Below are positions 1 through 8,358 of a stretch of DNA of 28,547 nucleotides, in pieces (position 1 is the stretch's first letter; every line of letters starts with the position of its first letter). The stretch covers positions 1-28,547 of the forward strand of contig URSN01000012.1 of NCBI GenBank assembly GCA_900550525.1, in the 5' to 3' direction. The notes under the pieces are model-generated. The model saw only the letters and a list, made by a program, of their open reading frames with translations, was not told the origin of the DNA and searched no databases. Source of the DNA: an uncultured Eubacteriales bacterium. GTDB lineage: Bacteria > Bacillota > Clostridia > Christensenellales > CAG-138. The position numbers were made by a program, and so were the translations under genes.

Positions 1-48
1 GTGCCCGCCTCGCCCCCTGTTTCTTGGGCCGGGGGGCGCGTGTTTCCC

Positions 49-79
49 CGGGGCGGGGGGTGGCGCTCCCCCCGCCCCG
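49..79 (-). terminator. Stem-loop just downstream of the GntR gene
   Basis: A perfect 12-bp inverted repeat (49-60 with 68-79, 7-nt loop) lies nine bases past the stop codon of the minus-strand GntR gene. It is almost pure G+C and would be very stable. No T-run follows it on the minus strand, so it is either a weak intrinsic terminator or a 3' mRNA-stabilising hairpin. Bases 1-48 show no other feature. Confidence 0.4.
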
Positions 80-87
80 CCCGGCCA

Positions 88-783
88 TCAGACGGCGAAA
101 TAGTCGGGATAGCGCTGCATCAGCTCCGGCAGCGCGCCGCGGTACCCGGCCGTCAGGTGCTCGTGGAGGAAGGCGTCCATGTCCTGTTCGCTGCGCGTGA
201 CGAGCGCGCGCAGCAGCTCGCAGTGCTCCTCGTGCGCGGGCCAGAGCTGCTCGGTGCCCAGGCGCACCTGCAGGCGGCGCACCCGGTCGTGGTGGGTGAC
301 GATGCGCATGACGGTCGTCCAGGTCCAGGGCTTGCGCGCGGCGAAGTAGAGGAGCTTGTGGAAGGCGTTGTCCAGCTCCATATAGCCGTCCAGATCGCCC
401 GTTTGCAGGCACAGCTTCTGCTGCTCGATGTTGGCGCGCAGGCGGGCGATGTCCTGCCCGTCGGCCTTTTTGACGGCCTCGCGGAAGATGGCGCACTCGG
501 CGTGGTAGCGCAAAAACACGCCCTCCTCCACCGCGTCCAGATCGATGCGCGACACCATGCTCGAGCGCTGCGGCTGCACGGTGACGAGCTTGGATTCCAC
601 CAGCGACACGATCGCCTCGCGGATGGGCGTGCGGCTCACGCGCAGCGCCTGCGACAGCTCCGCGTCCACCAGCAGCATGCCCGGCGGGAAGTCGAGCGTC
701 ATGATGCGGTTGTAGAGCACGCGGTAGGCGTACTCGCGCGCGTTTTCGCCCGGCGCTTTGGCCGGGAACGGGGCCTGGTCCAT
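88..783 (-). CDS. GntR-family transcriptional regulator, FadR/FCD subfamily
   Basis: A 231-residue DNA-binding regulator. The N-terminal winged helix-turn-helix (about residues 14-78) contains the typical GntR recognition segment around VSRTPIREAI. The C-terminal all-helical FCD ligand domain (about 88-220) carries the D-x3-H pattern (LDNAFH) and later His residues (HEEH, LHEHL) that usually bind a metal and a carboxylate effector. The start is set by an AGGAGG motif about 7 nt upstream of ATG. It is the last gene of the minus-strand uxaE-uxuB set, 95 nt after uxuB. FCD regulators in such positions usually sense a pathway sugar acid and repress both divergent transcripts. Candidate operators are the TGATATAT-type sites at 4054 and 4133. 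The effector (fructuronate, tagaturonate, mannonate or gluconate) cannot be told from sequence. Confidence 0.93.
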   Translation of the reverse strand: MDQAPFPAKAPGENAREYAYRVLYNRIMTLDFPPGMLLVDAELSQALRVSRTPIREAIVSLVESKLVTVQPQRSSMVSRIDLDAVEEGVFLRYHAECAIFREAVKKADGQDIARLRANIEQQKLCLQTGDLDGYMELDNAFHKLLYFAARKPWTWTTVMRIVTHHDRVRRLQVRLGTEQLWPAHEEHCELLRALVTRSEQDMDAFLHEHLTAGYRGALPELMQRYPDYFAV

Positions 784-878
784 GCGGCCACCTCCTCGGG
801 GGAAACGGTGCGGCCACGCCCGGCCGGACAGGCCGGACGGGGCCAGAAGCGGCGCTCAGGCCGCTCTCATGCGGGTGG

Positions 879-2498
879 TTACGCCTCCGATACGCGGCGG
901 TGCAGCGCGGCGCGCACCGCGCCGGGGCCCGTGATGAGCTCGGCAAAGCACGCCTCGACCTGCTCGCCAAGGCCGGCCTTATAGAGGTCCACGCCCATGA
1001 TCCGCTCGTCGCTGAGCACGGGGCTGAGCAGCGCGTGCACGTCGCACGGCGCGCCGAGCTTCACGCCGGCAAAGCGCGGCGCGAGCATGGGCATGAGCGG
1101 GTCGTCGCTCGGCTGGAACGGCTTGCCGTCGTCGCCCACGGCCATCAGGTAGCGGCACCAGGCGGCCAGCACGAACGGGATGAGCTTGAGGTCCTTCACG
1201 CAGAGCGTAGCCGACGCGGCGTACTTTTTGATCGTGCTGCCGAAGCGGATGGCGATCTTCTGCGACGTATCGGTGGCGATGCGCTGCGGCGTATCCTGAA
1301 GGAACGGGTTCGGGAAGCGCTTGCCGATGACCTCGTCGATGAACGCGCGCGGGCTGATGACGCCCGGGTCCACCACGACGGGCAGGCCCTCGCGGTAGCC
1401 GACGATCTCCACGAGCTTTTTCAGGTCCGCGTCCTGCATCTCGGCCGAGATGCGGGTGAAGCCCAGCAGGCAGCCGAGCACGGCCAGGCACGTGTGCAGC
1501 GGGTTGAGGCAGGTGCACACCTTCATCGTCTCCACCATATCGACGACCTCGCGCGTGGCGAAGATGACCCCGGCGCGCTCGAGCGGCGGCCGGCCGTTGG
1601 GGAACGCATCCTCGATGACCAGGTACTGCGCCTCCTCCGCGTTGACAAACGGCGCGACGAACGAGCGGCGGCCCGTCACGCGCACGCCCATGTCCGCAAG
1701 GCCGTCCGCCTCCAGCATCTCGCGCACGGAATCGTCCGGCCGCGGGGTGATCTTGTCGATCATGCTCCACGGGAAGGACACGCGCGCGCGGTCGTGCACA
1801 TAGGCGGCAAAGTCCGCGCCGCACAGCCCGCGCTCGGCCCACGCGTCGGCAAAGGCGCACACGGCCGCCTCAAGGCGCGAGCCGTTGTGCGAGCAGTTGT
1901 CCATGCTCACCAGCGCGATGGGCGCGCCGCCGGCGGCGAAGCGCTCGTGGCACAGCGCGGCGATCTTGCCGATGTAGCTCTCGGCGCGCTCCGGCCCGTT
2001 CTCCATGTCGGCGAGCACGGCGGGGAAGTATTCGCCGTGGCCGTCGCGGATGTTGTAGCCCTTTTCGGTGATGGTCAGGCTCGCCATCTTGAGCGTGGGC
2101 GAGCGGAACGCGCGCACCAGGCGCGCCCAGTCGTCCGAGCCGCGGTCCATGGAGAGGCTGTCCACCACGCTGGCGATGACGGTCTTGTGGATGCGGCCGT
2201 CGGCGCAGAGCGTGGCCAGCACCGAGAGGTTGTCGAACGGGCGGTACGCCACGTCCAGGATCTCCGTGTCGAAGCCCTCGGCCACGGCGATGCCCGTGTC
2301 CATCAGGCCCGCGTTGAGCAGCTCCTGGCAGAGGTTGGCGACGAACGCGCGGAAGATGTTGCCCGCGCCAAAGTGCACCCATTCGGGACGCTCGGCGGTG
2401 TTCTTCGCCACGGCGGCGCGGTCGAACGCGGGCAGCGCGTAGCCCTTTTCGCTCAGCGCGGCGCGCTCGGTCAGGATGGTCTGCTGGTTCAGTTTCAT
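879..2498 (-). CDS. uxuB: D-mannonate oxidoreductase / fructuronate reductase (mannitol dehydrogenase family)
   Basis: A 539-residue cytosolic enzyme of the polyol-specific long-chain dehydrogenase family that interconverts D-fructuronate and D-mannonate with NAD(H). The N-terminal Rossmann domain has the HFGAGN nucleotide-binding motif at residues 42-47. The C-terminal catalytic domain holds the family active-site signature K-x5-N-x2-H at K326, N332 and H335. The ATG at 2498 is chosen because AAGGAGG lies upstream; the reading frame is open further upstream but would overlap uxaE. The gene lies 23 nt after uxaE, so the two are surely cotranscribed. A tagaturonate reductase (UxaB) or another family polyol dehydrogenase is possible. 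With an epimerase that converts tagaturonate to fructuronate next door, fructuronate reductase is the economical reading. Confidence 0.9.
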   Translation of the reverse strand: MKLNQQTILTERAALSEKGYALPAFDRAAVAKNTAERPEWVHFGAGNIFRAFVANLCQELLNAGLMDTGIAVAEGFDTEILDVAYRPFDNLSVLATLCADGRIHKTVIASVVDSLSMDRGSDDWARLVRAFRSPTLKMASLTITEKGYNIRDGHGEYFPAVLADMENGPERAESYIGKIAALCHERFAAGGAPIALVSMDNCSHNGSRLEAAVCAFADAWAERGLCGADFAAYVHDRARVSFPWSMIDKITPRPDDSVREMLEADGLADMGVRVTGRRSFVAPFVNAEEAQYLVIEDAFPNGRPPLERAGVIFATREVVDMVETMKVCTCLNPLHTCLAVLGCLLGFTRISAEMQDADLKKLVEIVGYREGLPVVVDPGVISPRAFIDEVIGKRFPNPFLQDTPQRIATDTSQKIAIRFGSTIKKYAASATLCVKDLKLIPFVLAAWCRYLMAVGDDGKPFQPSDDPLMPMLAPRFAGVKLGAPCDVHALLSPVLSDERIMGVDLYKAGLGEQVEACFAELITGPGAVRAALHRRVSEA

Positions 2499-2521
2499 GG
2501 CTGTGCTCCTCCTTGTCAGCG

Positions 2522-3970
2522 TTACTGCCGGGCTGCCAGATAGCGCAGGTGGCGGCCGATGTGGCGCACCAGGCCGGCATAGTATTCCTCCTCGTGCGCG
2601 GCCATGAACGGGAAGAACGCGTCGGCGAACCATTTCTCGTTCAGCAGCAGGCCGTAGGCGATGTGCAGCGTCTGGCGCGAGGCGGGCAGGTCGAGGTATT
2701 CGGGCAGGTAGGCGTCGCTTTGCAGCTCGATGTTCGGGATGTCCTGCGGGTTGGTGGAGACGTGGTAGTACTTCTCCGCCTCGCTGCGGCGCTCGATGGC
2801 GAACTTGTGCGCCCGGCGGTAGAGCGCCGGGTCGTGCGCCGCCACCACGCGCATGGCCTCGAGCCAGTTGGTGCCCGCGGTCTTGACGTGCACGCGCCCG
2901 CCGGTCACGCGGCCGACGGTCGAGAACACGGAGAACTTGTCCGAGCCGGAGTGGACGGACAGCTTGTAGCCGAAATGGTCCGCGATCTGCTGGTGCGCGA
3001 CGAAATCGCGGTAGAAGGCGTTCAGGTCGCCATGGTATTCCACGCCCTTTTCAAACTCGCCCGAGAAGTGCGGCGCGACGCTGACGGGCTTGACGCCCTG
3101 CCGGGCCAGCTCCTGGGCGACGATGAAGTGCTCCGCCGGGGTGGTGATGGTGCGCGTCTCGTCGATGGACAGCTCAAAGTCCACGTCCGCGGTGCGGATC
3201 TCGTCGATATAGCGGTAGCAGCTCTCCGCGTGGCGCACGGCGCGGTAGAACACGAGCACGATGCGGCGCAGCTGCGCGGCCGTCAGCTCGCCCACGATGG
3301 GCAGCGCGCGGCCGAGGTATTCCGCCTCGTAGTGCGCGCGCACGTCCGCCGGCAGCGCGGCGTAGGCCGCCTCGCCCTGCGCGTCGGACAGGGCGGCGGC
3401 GTGGATGTCGATGTGCTCGGAACAGTCGAGCGTGATCATCGTGCAGCCGCTCTCGAGGGCGTACTTGATCTCCTCCTTCGTCTTGAGGTGGTCGCCGTCG
3501 GCGCCGTAACCGTCCCGGTAGCCCTCCTGGAACACGCCGAAGTCCGCGTCGGCGTTCTCGTCCGCTTTGGTGCGGTTTGTGAGCGTCAGCTCGCGGATGG
3601 ACTGCTGCGCCAGCACCGGGTAGACGTCCTGACCCGCGATGGCGCGCACATGGCCGGGCGTGGCCAGGCCGAGCCGGTCGCCCAGGCCCATGGTGAAGGC
3701 GTGCCCGGCGTGGCTGCGGGGCCGGGTGAACGGGAAGAGCGCCTGCAGCGCCTGCGCGATCTCCACCGAGCGCGGGCAGAGCCTGACGCTGCCCGCCTGC
3801 TCGCCGCAAAAGTCTGCGGCCCTGTCGCCCGCGACGGCGAGGCGCTTGTCGAGCCCCGTGCGCACGATGGCGCAGGCGGTGCCCTCCGCGGCGGCGGCGG
3901 AGCGCTCGTACACCTTCGCGCCGTCCAGGCCGCCGAGCAGGCCGAGGAGTGAATCGATCGTGATGGACAT
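2522..3970 (-). CDS. uxaE: Tagaturonate/fructuronate 3-epimerase family protein
   Basis: A 482-residue protein that I recognise as the UxaE (tagaturonate epimerase) family, known from Thermotoga and many Clostridia. It epimerises D-tagaturonate, from galacturonate, to D-fructuronate, so both hexuronates can share one reductase. Length fits the family. Conserved-looking blocks include the histidine/acid-rich segments around HFSGEFEKGVEYHGD and SVHSGSDKFS in the C-terminal half, consistent with a metal-dependent barrel enzyme; exact ligands cannot be assigned here. The start at 3970 follows AGGAGG by about 8 nt; an upstream in-frame ATG would run into the promoter. First gene of the minus-strand transcript, divergent from uxaC. 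The call rests on recalled family similarity plus the strongly supportive neighbours. Confidence 0.88.
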   Translation of the reverse strand: MSITIDSLLGLLGGLDGAKVYERSAAAAEGTACAIVRTGLDKRLAVAGDRAADFCGEQAGSVRLCPRSVEIAQALQALFPFTRPRSHAGHAFTMGLGDRLGLATPGHVRAIAGQDVYPVLAQQSIRELTLTNRTKADENADADFGVFQEGYRDGYGADGDHLKTKEEIKYALESGCTMITLDCSEHIDIHAAALSDAQGEAAYAALPADVRAHYEAEYLGRALPIVGELTAAQLRRIVLVFYRAVRHAESCYRYIDEIRTADVDFELSIDETRTITTPAEHFIVAQELARQGVKPVSVAPHFSGEFEKGVEYHGDLNAFYRDFVAHQQIADHFGYKLSVHSGSDKFSVFSTVGRVTGGRVHVKTAGTNWLEAMRVVAAHDPALYRRAHKFAIERRSEAEKYYHVSTNPQDIPNIELQSDAYLPEYLDLPASRQTLHIAYGLLLNEKWFADAFFPFMAAHEEEYYAGLVRHIGRHLRYLAARQ

Positions 3971-4023
3971 GGGAAAAACCTCCTGTAAGAATGTGTTGAA
4001 AGCGTGGACCGTTTGCAGCTTTA

Positions 4024-4051
4024 AGTATAGCACCATCGCAGGGAAAGTCAA
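4024..4051 (-). promoter_or_regulatory. Sigma-A-type promoter for uxaE-uxuB-gntR
   Basis: On the minus strand TTGACT (4051-4046) and TATACT (4029-4024) are separated by 16 bp, with an extended -10 TG one base upstream of the hexamer. It lies about 54 nt before the uxaE start codon. Confidence 0.75.
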
Positions 4052-4053
4052 AC

Positions 4054-4063
4054 AAATATATCA
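4054..4063 (-). promoter_or_regulatory. Candidate GntR operator upstream of the uxaE promoter
   Basis: TGATATATTT on the minus strand is a half-degenerate copy of the 10-mer palindrome found at 25138. It abuts the uxaE -35 box. Short AT-centred palindromes of this kind are typical FCD-GntR operators; the assignment is inferred. Confidence 0.45.
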
Positions 4064-4123
4064 CGGCCGGGGGGCATAAAATATCTGCGCCGCCTTGATT
4101 TTTGAAAAAACATACCGGGCTTG

Positions 4124-4152
4124 TTGCTTTTCTGATATATTAGTGCTATACT
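4124..4152 (+). promoter_or_regulatory. Sigma-A-type promoter for uxaC operon
   Basis: TTGCTT (4124-4129) and TATACT (4147-4152) with a 17-bp spacer and an extended -10 TG at 4144-4145. It reads right toward uxaC, whose ATG is 77 nt downstream of the -10. Confidence 0.75.
4133..4142 (+). promoter_or_regulatory. Candidate GntR operator within the uxaC promoter spacer
   Basis: TGATATATTA sits between the -35 and -10 boxes of the uxaC promoter, so a bound repressor would block polymerase. It differs by one base from a perfect palindrome. Its centre is 79 bp from that of the copy at 4054, which would allow a looped or cooperative repressor complex on the divergent promoters. Confidence 0.5.
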
Positions 4153-4228
4153 GGCCTCGTCAACGCCGCCCGGGCACGCCCCGGCGCGCGCGACACCCCA
4201 CCGCGGACAAGAAGAAAAGAGGGAAGCT

Positions 4229-5653
4229 ATGAAGCCGTTTCTGGACAAGGATTTCCTGCTCGGCAGCGATACGGCCCGCGCGCTGTACCACGACCATGCC
4301 GAAAAAATGCCCATCGTCGATTACCACTGCCACATCGACCCGAACGAGATCGCGGACGACCGCCGCTACGAGTCGATCACGCAGGTGTGGCTCGGCGGCG
4401 ACCACTACAAGTGGCGCGCCATGCGCTCGGCCGGCGTGCCGGAGCGCCTCATCACCGGCGACGCGGACCCGGAGGAGAAGTTCCTCGCCTGGGCGGAGAC
4501 GGTGCCCAAGCTCATCGGCAACCCGCTCTACCACTGGACGCACCTGGAACTGCAGCGCTATTTCGGCATCGACGAGCCGCTCTCGGGCAGGAATGCAAAG
4601 GCGGTCTACCGCGCGTGCAACGAGGCGCTGGCAAAGCCGGAGCTGTCCGTGCGCGGCATCATCAAAAAGAGCAACGTGAAGCTCATCTGCACCACCGACG
4701 ACCCGGCGGACGGGCTGAGCGCGCACGCGCGCATCGCGGCCGACCCGACGTGCGAGGTCGCCGTGCTGCCCGCCTTCCGGCCGGACAAGGCCATGCGCGC
4801 GGACAAGCCGGACTTTGCCGCGTACATCGGCCGCCTTTCGGCCGCGTGGGGCCAGCCCATCGCGCACATGGACGACCTGCGCGCGGCGCTGTGCGCGCGC
4901 ATCGCGTACTTTGACGCGCGCGGCTGCCGCGTGCGCGCCCACGGCATCGATACGGCGCTGTGCGTGCTCGCCGGCGAGGAGGAGCTCGAGGCCATCCTGC
5001 AAAAGGGCCTTGCCGGCGAGCCGGTGGACCAGCGCGAGTCGGAGGCGTTCCAGACGGCGCTGCTGCTCACCTGCGCGCGGGAATACCAGGCGCGCGGCTG
5101 GGTCATGCAGCTGCACTTTGGCTGCATCCGCAACAACTCCACGCGCATGTTCGAGCGCCTCGGGCCGGACACGGGCTGCGACGCGATGAACGACGAGGGG
5201 CGCAACGCGCCGCGCCTGGCGCGCTTCCTCGACCTGCTCGAGCGCGAGGACGCGCTGCCGCGCACCATCCTCTACTCGCTCAACCCCGCCGACAACGGCG
5301 TCATCGGTACGGTGATGGGGTGCTTCCAGACCGATTCGGACATCGCCGGCCGCATCCAGATGGGCAGCGCCTGGTGGTTCAACGACCACAAGGCGGGCAT
5401 GGAAAAGCAGCTGACCGACCTGATGGACCTCGGCGTGGTCAGCACGTTTGTGGGCATGCTCACCGACAGCCGCAGCTTTTTGAGCTATACCCGGCACGAG
5501 TACTTCCGCCGCATCCTGTGCAGCGTGTTCGGCACGCTCGTGGAGAACGGCGAATACCCGGACGACCGGGAGGCGCTCGGGCGGATCGTGCGCGACATCA
5601 GCTACAACAACGCCCTGCGCTATTTCCGTTTTGACGAGATCCTCAAACCATAA
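4229..5653 (+). CDS. uxaC: Uronate isomerase (glucuronate isomerase)
   Basis: A 474-residue amidohydrolase-superfamily enzyme that isomerises D-glucuronate to D-fructuronate and D-galacturonate to D-tagaturonate, the entry step of hexuronate catabolism in the cytosol. The N-terminal metal-site HxH is seen in VDYHCHIDP (H33, H35), and the family-typical segments CTTDDP and LQLHFG-like (MQLHFGCIRNN) follow. Length matches the family, about 470 residues. The start follows an AGAGGGAAG ribosome binding site. It is the first gene of the rightward transcript, with the PfkB kinase starting 25 nt after its stop. Its product feeds the two enzymes encoded on the divergent transcript, UxaE and UxuB, which ties both transcripts into one pathway. 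Confidence 0.96.
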   Translation: MKPFLDKDFLLGSDTARALYHDHAEKMPIVDYHCHIDPNEIADDRRYESITQVWLGGDHYKWRAMRSAGVPERLITGDADPEEKFLAWAETVPKLIGNPLYHWTHLELQRYFGIDEPLSGRNAKAVYRACNEALAKPELSVRGIIKKSNVKLICTTDDPADGLSAHARIAADPTCEVAVLPAFRPDKAMRADKPDFAAYIGRLSAAWGQPIAHMDDLRAALCARIAYFDARGCRVRAHGIDTALCVLAGEEELEAILQKGLAGEPVDQRESEAFQTALLLTCAREYQARGWVMQLHFGCIRNNSTRMFERLGPDTGCDAMNDEGRNAPRLARFLDLLEREDALPRTILYSLNPADNGVIGTVMGCFQTDSDIAGRIQMGSAWWFNDHKAGMEKQLTDLMDLGVVSTFVGMLTDSRSFLSYTRHEYFRRILCSVFGTLVENGEYPDDREALGRIVRDISYNNALRYFRFDEILKP

Positions 5654-5678
5654 CCATTCATCTTCAGGAGGGACAGCC

Positions 5679-6737
5679 ATGAAACGCTATGCACTCGTCG
5701 TGCCCACCAGCATGGGCGTCCGCATCACCCCGGCGGACCGCCAGCCCGTGCACATCAGCCACAACTATTACATGCAGGCCACCAGCGCGGAGACGAACGT
5801 GGCCAGCGTGCCGGCGGCGCTCGGCCTGCCGGTCAAGGTGCTCACCACGTTCGTGGAGGGCTCGCCCATCGCCGCCTTCATCAAGGCGGACCTGCGCAGC
5901 CGCGGCATGGAGTTCGAGGGGCCGGAGGTGCCCCAGGGCGGGCCGTGGGGCTACCGCCACCAGTTCAACATCGCCGACAGCGGCTTTGGCATGCGCGGCC
6001 CGCGCGTGCAGAACGACCGCGCCGGCGAGGTCGGCCGCACGCTGAACGTGAAGGATTTCGACCTGGACCGCATCTTCGGCCAGGAGGGCGTGGAGGTGCT
6101 GCACCTGTCCGGCCTCATCGCGGCGCTCTCGCATGAGACGAGCGTGTTCTGCCTCGAGCTTGCGCGCGCGGCCAGGCGCTACGGCACGCGCGTCTCGTTC
6201 GACCTCAACTACCGCGCCTCGTTCTGGAAGGGCCGCGAGCAGGAGCTCGCCGACACCTTCCGCGAGATCGCTTCCGTGGCGGACATCCTCATCGGCAACG
6301 AGGAGGACTTCCAGCTCTGCCTCGGCGTGCAGGGCCCGGAGGCGGGCGGCAAGGATCTCGGCTCCAAGATCGACAGCTTCAAGGAGATGATCCTGCGCGT
6401 GCGCCAGCAGTACCCCAACGCGACGACGTTCGCCACCACGCTGCGCCAGGTCGTCAGCGCCAACGAGCATCTGTGGGGCGCGATCCTGCTGCGCGAGGGC
6501 GAGTGGTACGTGGCCGAGCCGCGGCCGATCCAGGTGCTCGACCGCATCGGCGGCGGCGACGGGTTCGTCGGCGGCCTGCTCTACGGCGTGCTCCGCGGCT
6601 GGGGCGGCGAGGACTGCCTGCACTTTGGCTGGGCCACCGGCGCGCTCGCGGCGACCATGCTCAACGACTATGCGCAGCCGGCCGACGAGGAGCAGGTGTG
6701 GGCCGTGTGGAGCGGCAACGCCCGCGTCAAGCGCTGA
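5679..6737 (+). CDS. PfkB-family sugar-acid kinase, 2-keto-3-deoxygluconate kinase-like
   Basis: A 352-residue ribokinase-fold kinase. Signature 2 near residues 288-297 reads DRIGGGDGFVGG, a variant of the usual D-x-GAGDAF in which the catalytic Asp is kept. The segment FDLNYRASFW (about 174-183) resembles the D-x-NYR-x2-LW motif typical of KDG kinases. The start ATG follows AGGAGG; the frame is open upstream into uxaC. KDG kinase normally acts after mannonate dehydratase. That enzyme is not in this window, while gnd and a LarA-type epimerase are. Two roles therefore remain: KDG phosphorylation using a dehydratase encoded elsewhere, or phosphorylation of a sugar acid such as gluconate. The motif favours KDG, and the gene order makes gluconate worth testing. 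Confidence 0.85.
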   Translation: MKRYALVVPTSMGVRITPADRQPVHISHNYYMQATSAETNVASVPAALGLPVKVLTTFVEGSPIAAFIKADLRSRGMEFEGPEVPQGGPWGYRHQFNIADSGFGMRGPRVQNDRAGEVGRTLNVKDFDLDRIFGQEGVEVLHLSGLIAALSHETSVFCLELARAARRYGTRVSFDLNYRASFWKGREQELADTFREIASVADILIGNEEDFQLCLGVQGPEAGGKDLGSKIDSFKEMILRVRQQYPNATTFATTLRQVVSANEHLWGAILLREGEWYVAEPRPIQVLDRIGGGDGFVGGLLYGVLRGWGGEDCLHFGWATGALAATMLNDYAQPADEEQVWAVWSGNARVKR

Positions 6738-6789
6738 AACCGACCCCCCGTGCGGGACAACGAGTACAGAATATAAAAGGAGAGAGACA

Positions 6790-8241
6790 ATGAAAGCGGA
6801 TATCGGTCTGATCGGCCTTGCGGTCATGGGCGAGAACCTCGTGATGAACATGGAGTCCAAGGGCTTCACGGTCGCGGTGTACAACCGCACCACCTCCAAG
6901 GTGAAAAACTTCGTGGAGGGGCGCGCCAAGGGGCTCAACATCATCGGCACCTACTCCCTTGAGGAGCTGGTGGCCGCGCTGAAAAAGCCCCGCCGCGTGA
7001 TGATGATGGTCAAGGCCGGCGCGGCGGTGGACGAGCTGATCGACACGCTCATCCCGCTGCTCGAGCCGGGCGACATCCTCATCGACGGCGGCAACAGCCA
7101 CTTCCCGGATACCATCCGCCGCACGCAGTACGTCGAGTCCAAGGGCCTGCTGTACATCGGCACCGGCGTGTCCGGCGGCGAGGAGGGCGCGCTCAAGGGC
7201 CCGTCCATGATGCCGGGCGGCTCCCCGGCCGCGTGGCCGCACGTCAAGGACGTGTTCCAGGCCATCTGCGCCAAGGTGGAGGACGGCTCCCCCTGCTGCG
7301 AGTGGGTGGGCGAGAACGGCGCCGGCCACTTCGTCAAGATGGTGCACAACGGCATCGAGTACGGCGACATGCAGCTCATCTGCGAGGCGTATCAGCTCAT
7401 GCGCGACGGCCTCGGCATGACGTGCGACGAGATGCACGAGGTGTTCAAGGCGTGGAACGAGACGGAGCTGGACAGCTACCTCATCGAGATCACGCGCGAC
7501 ATCCTCGCCTTCAAGGATACCGACGGCAAGCCGATCGTTGAGAAGATCCTCGACACCGCGGGCCAGAAGGGCACCGGCAAGTGGACGGGCATCGCGGCGC
7601 TGGACGAGGGCGTGCCGCTCACGCTCATCGGCGAGGCGGTGTTCGCGCGCTGCCTCTCGGCCATGAAGGAGGAGCGCGTCGAGGCGGCCGCGCACTTCCC
7701 CAAGGCGGATATGCGCATCGCCTGCGCCGACCGCGCCGCCTTCATCGAGAAGATCCGCCAGGCGCTCTACGCCTCGAAGATCATCTCCTACGCGCAGGGC
7801 TACACGCTCATGCGCGCCGCGGCCAAGACCTACGGCTGGAACCTGAACTACGGCGGCATCGCGCTCATGTGGCGCGGCGGCTGCATCATCCGCTCGGTGT
7901 TCCTGGGCAAGATCAAGGAAGCGTACGACAAGGACCCGCAGCTGCAAAACCTGCTGCTGGACGAGTACTTTGGCAATACCATCCGCAGCCTCGTGCCGGC
8001 CTGGCGCGACGTGGTGGCGGAGGCGGTGCGCCACGGCATCCCGATGCCCGCGTTCTCGTCCGCGCTTGCGTATTTTGACGGCTACACGTCCGCAAAGCTC
8101 CCGGCCAACCTGCTGCAGGCGCAGCGCGACTATTTCGGCGCGCACACCTACGAGCGGCTGGACGCGCCGCGCGGCGAGTTCTTCCACACCAACTGGACCG
8201 GCCACGGCGGCAGCACGTCCGCCTCGACCTACACGGCCTGA
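6790..8241 (+). CDS. gnd: 6-phosphogluconate dehydrogenase (decarboxylating)
   Basis: A 483-residue enzyme oxidising 6-phosphogluconate to ribulose 5-phosphate plus CO2 with NADP+. The N-terminal Rossmann motif GLAVMGENL (9-17) is followed by NRT at 32-34, the pattern usual for NADP+ binding. The substrate loop SGGEEGALKGPSMMPGG starts near residue 128. The catalytic residues K183 and N187 lie in HFVKMVHNGIEYGDMQL. A GTGKWT motif and a C-terminal Gly/Ser/Thr tail (TGHGGSTSASTYTA) complete a full-length dimeric-type enzyme. AAAGGAGAG precedes the ATG. It sits 52 nt after the kinase in a hexuronate operon. A pentose phosphate enzyme here suggests that a gluconate/6-phosphogluconate branch belongs to the pathway. 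Confidence 0.97.
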   Translation: MKADIGLIGLAVMGENLVMNMESKGFTVAVYNRTTSKVKNFVEGRAKGLNIIGTYSLEELVAALKKPRRVMMMVKAGAAVDELIDTLIPLLEPGDILIDGGNSHFPDTIRRTQYVESKGLLYIGTGVSGGEEGALKGPSMMPGGSPAAWPHVKDVFQAICAKVEDGSPCCEWVGENGAGHFVKMVHNGIEYGDMQLICEAYQLMRDGLGMTCDEMHEVFKAWNETELDSYLIEITRDILAFKDTDGKPIVEKILDTAGQKGTGKWTGIAALDEGVPLTLIGEAVFARCLSAMKEERVEAAAHFPKADMRIACADRAAFIEKIRQALYASKIISYAQGYTLMRAAAKTYGWNLNYGGIALMWRGGCIIRSVFLGKIKEAYDKDPQLQNLLLDEYFGNTIRSLVPAWRDVVAEAVRHGIPMPAFSSALAYFDGYTSAKLPANLLQAQRDYFGAHTYERLDAPRGEFFHTNWTGHGGSTSASTYTA

Positions 8242-8247
8242 CCGCGT

Positions 8248-8294
8248 GCGGCGCGCGCCCCCGTCCGGGACCGGATGGGGGCGGCGCCGCTTTT
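8248..8294 (+). terminator. Strong stem-loop with T4 between gnd and the LarA-like gene
   Basis: An imperfect stem of about 19 bp (8248-8268 with 8271-8290, one bulged and one wobble position) is followed by TTTT at 8291-8294. It would act as a partial or full intrinsic terminator after gnd, or as a stabilising hairpin. No AT-rich promoter is visible between it and the next start at 8359. Confidence 0.6.
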
Positions 8295-8358
8295 CCCGCA
8301 TCACAGGCGCAGCGGCGCGCGCAGCAGGCGCGGCGGCGCTGCGGAAAGGAGCTTCATC

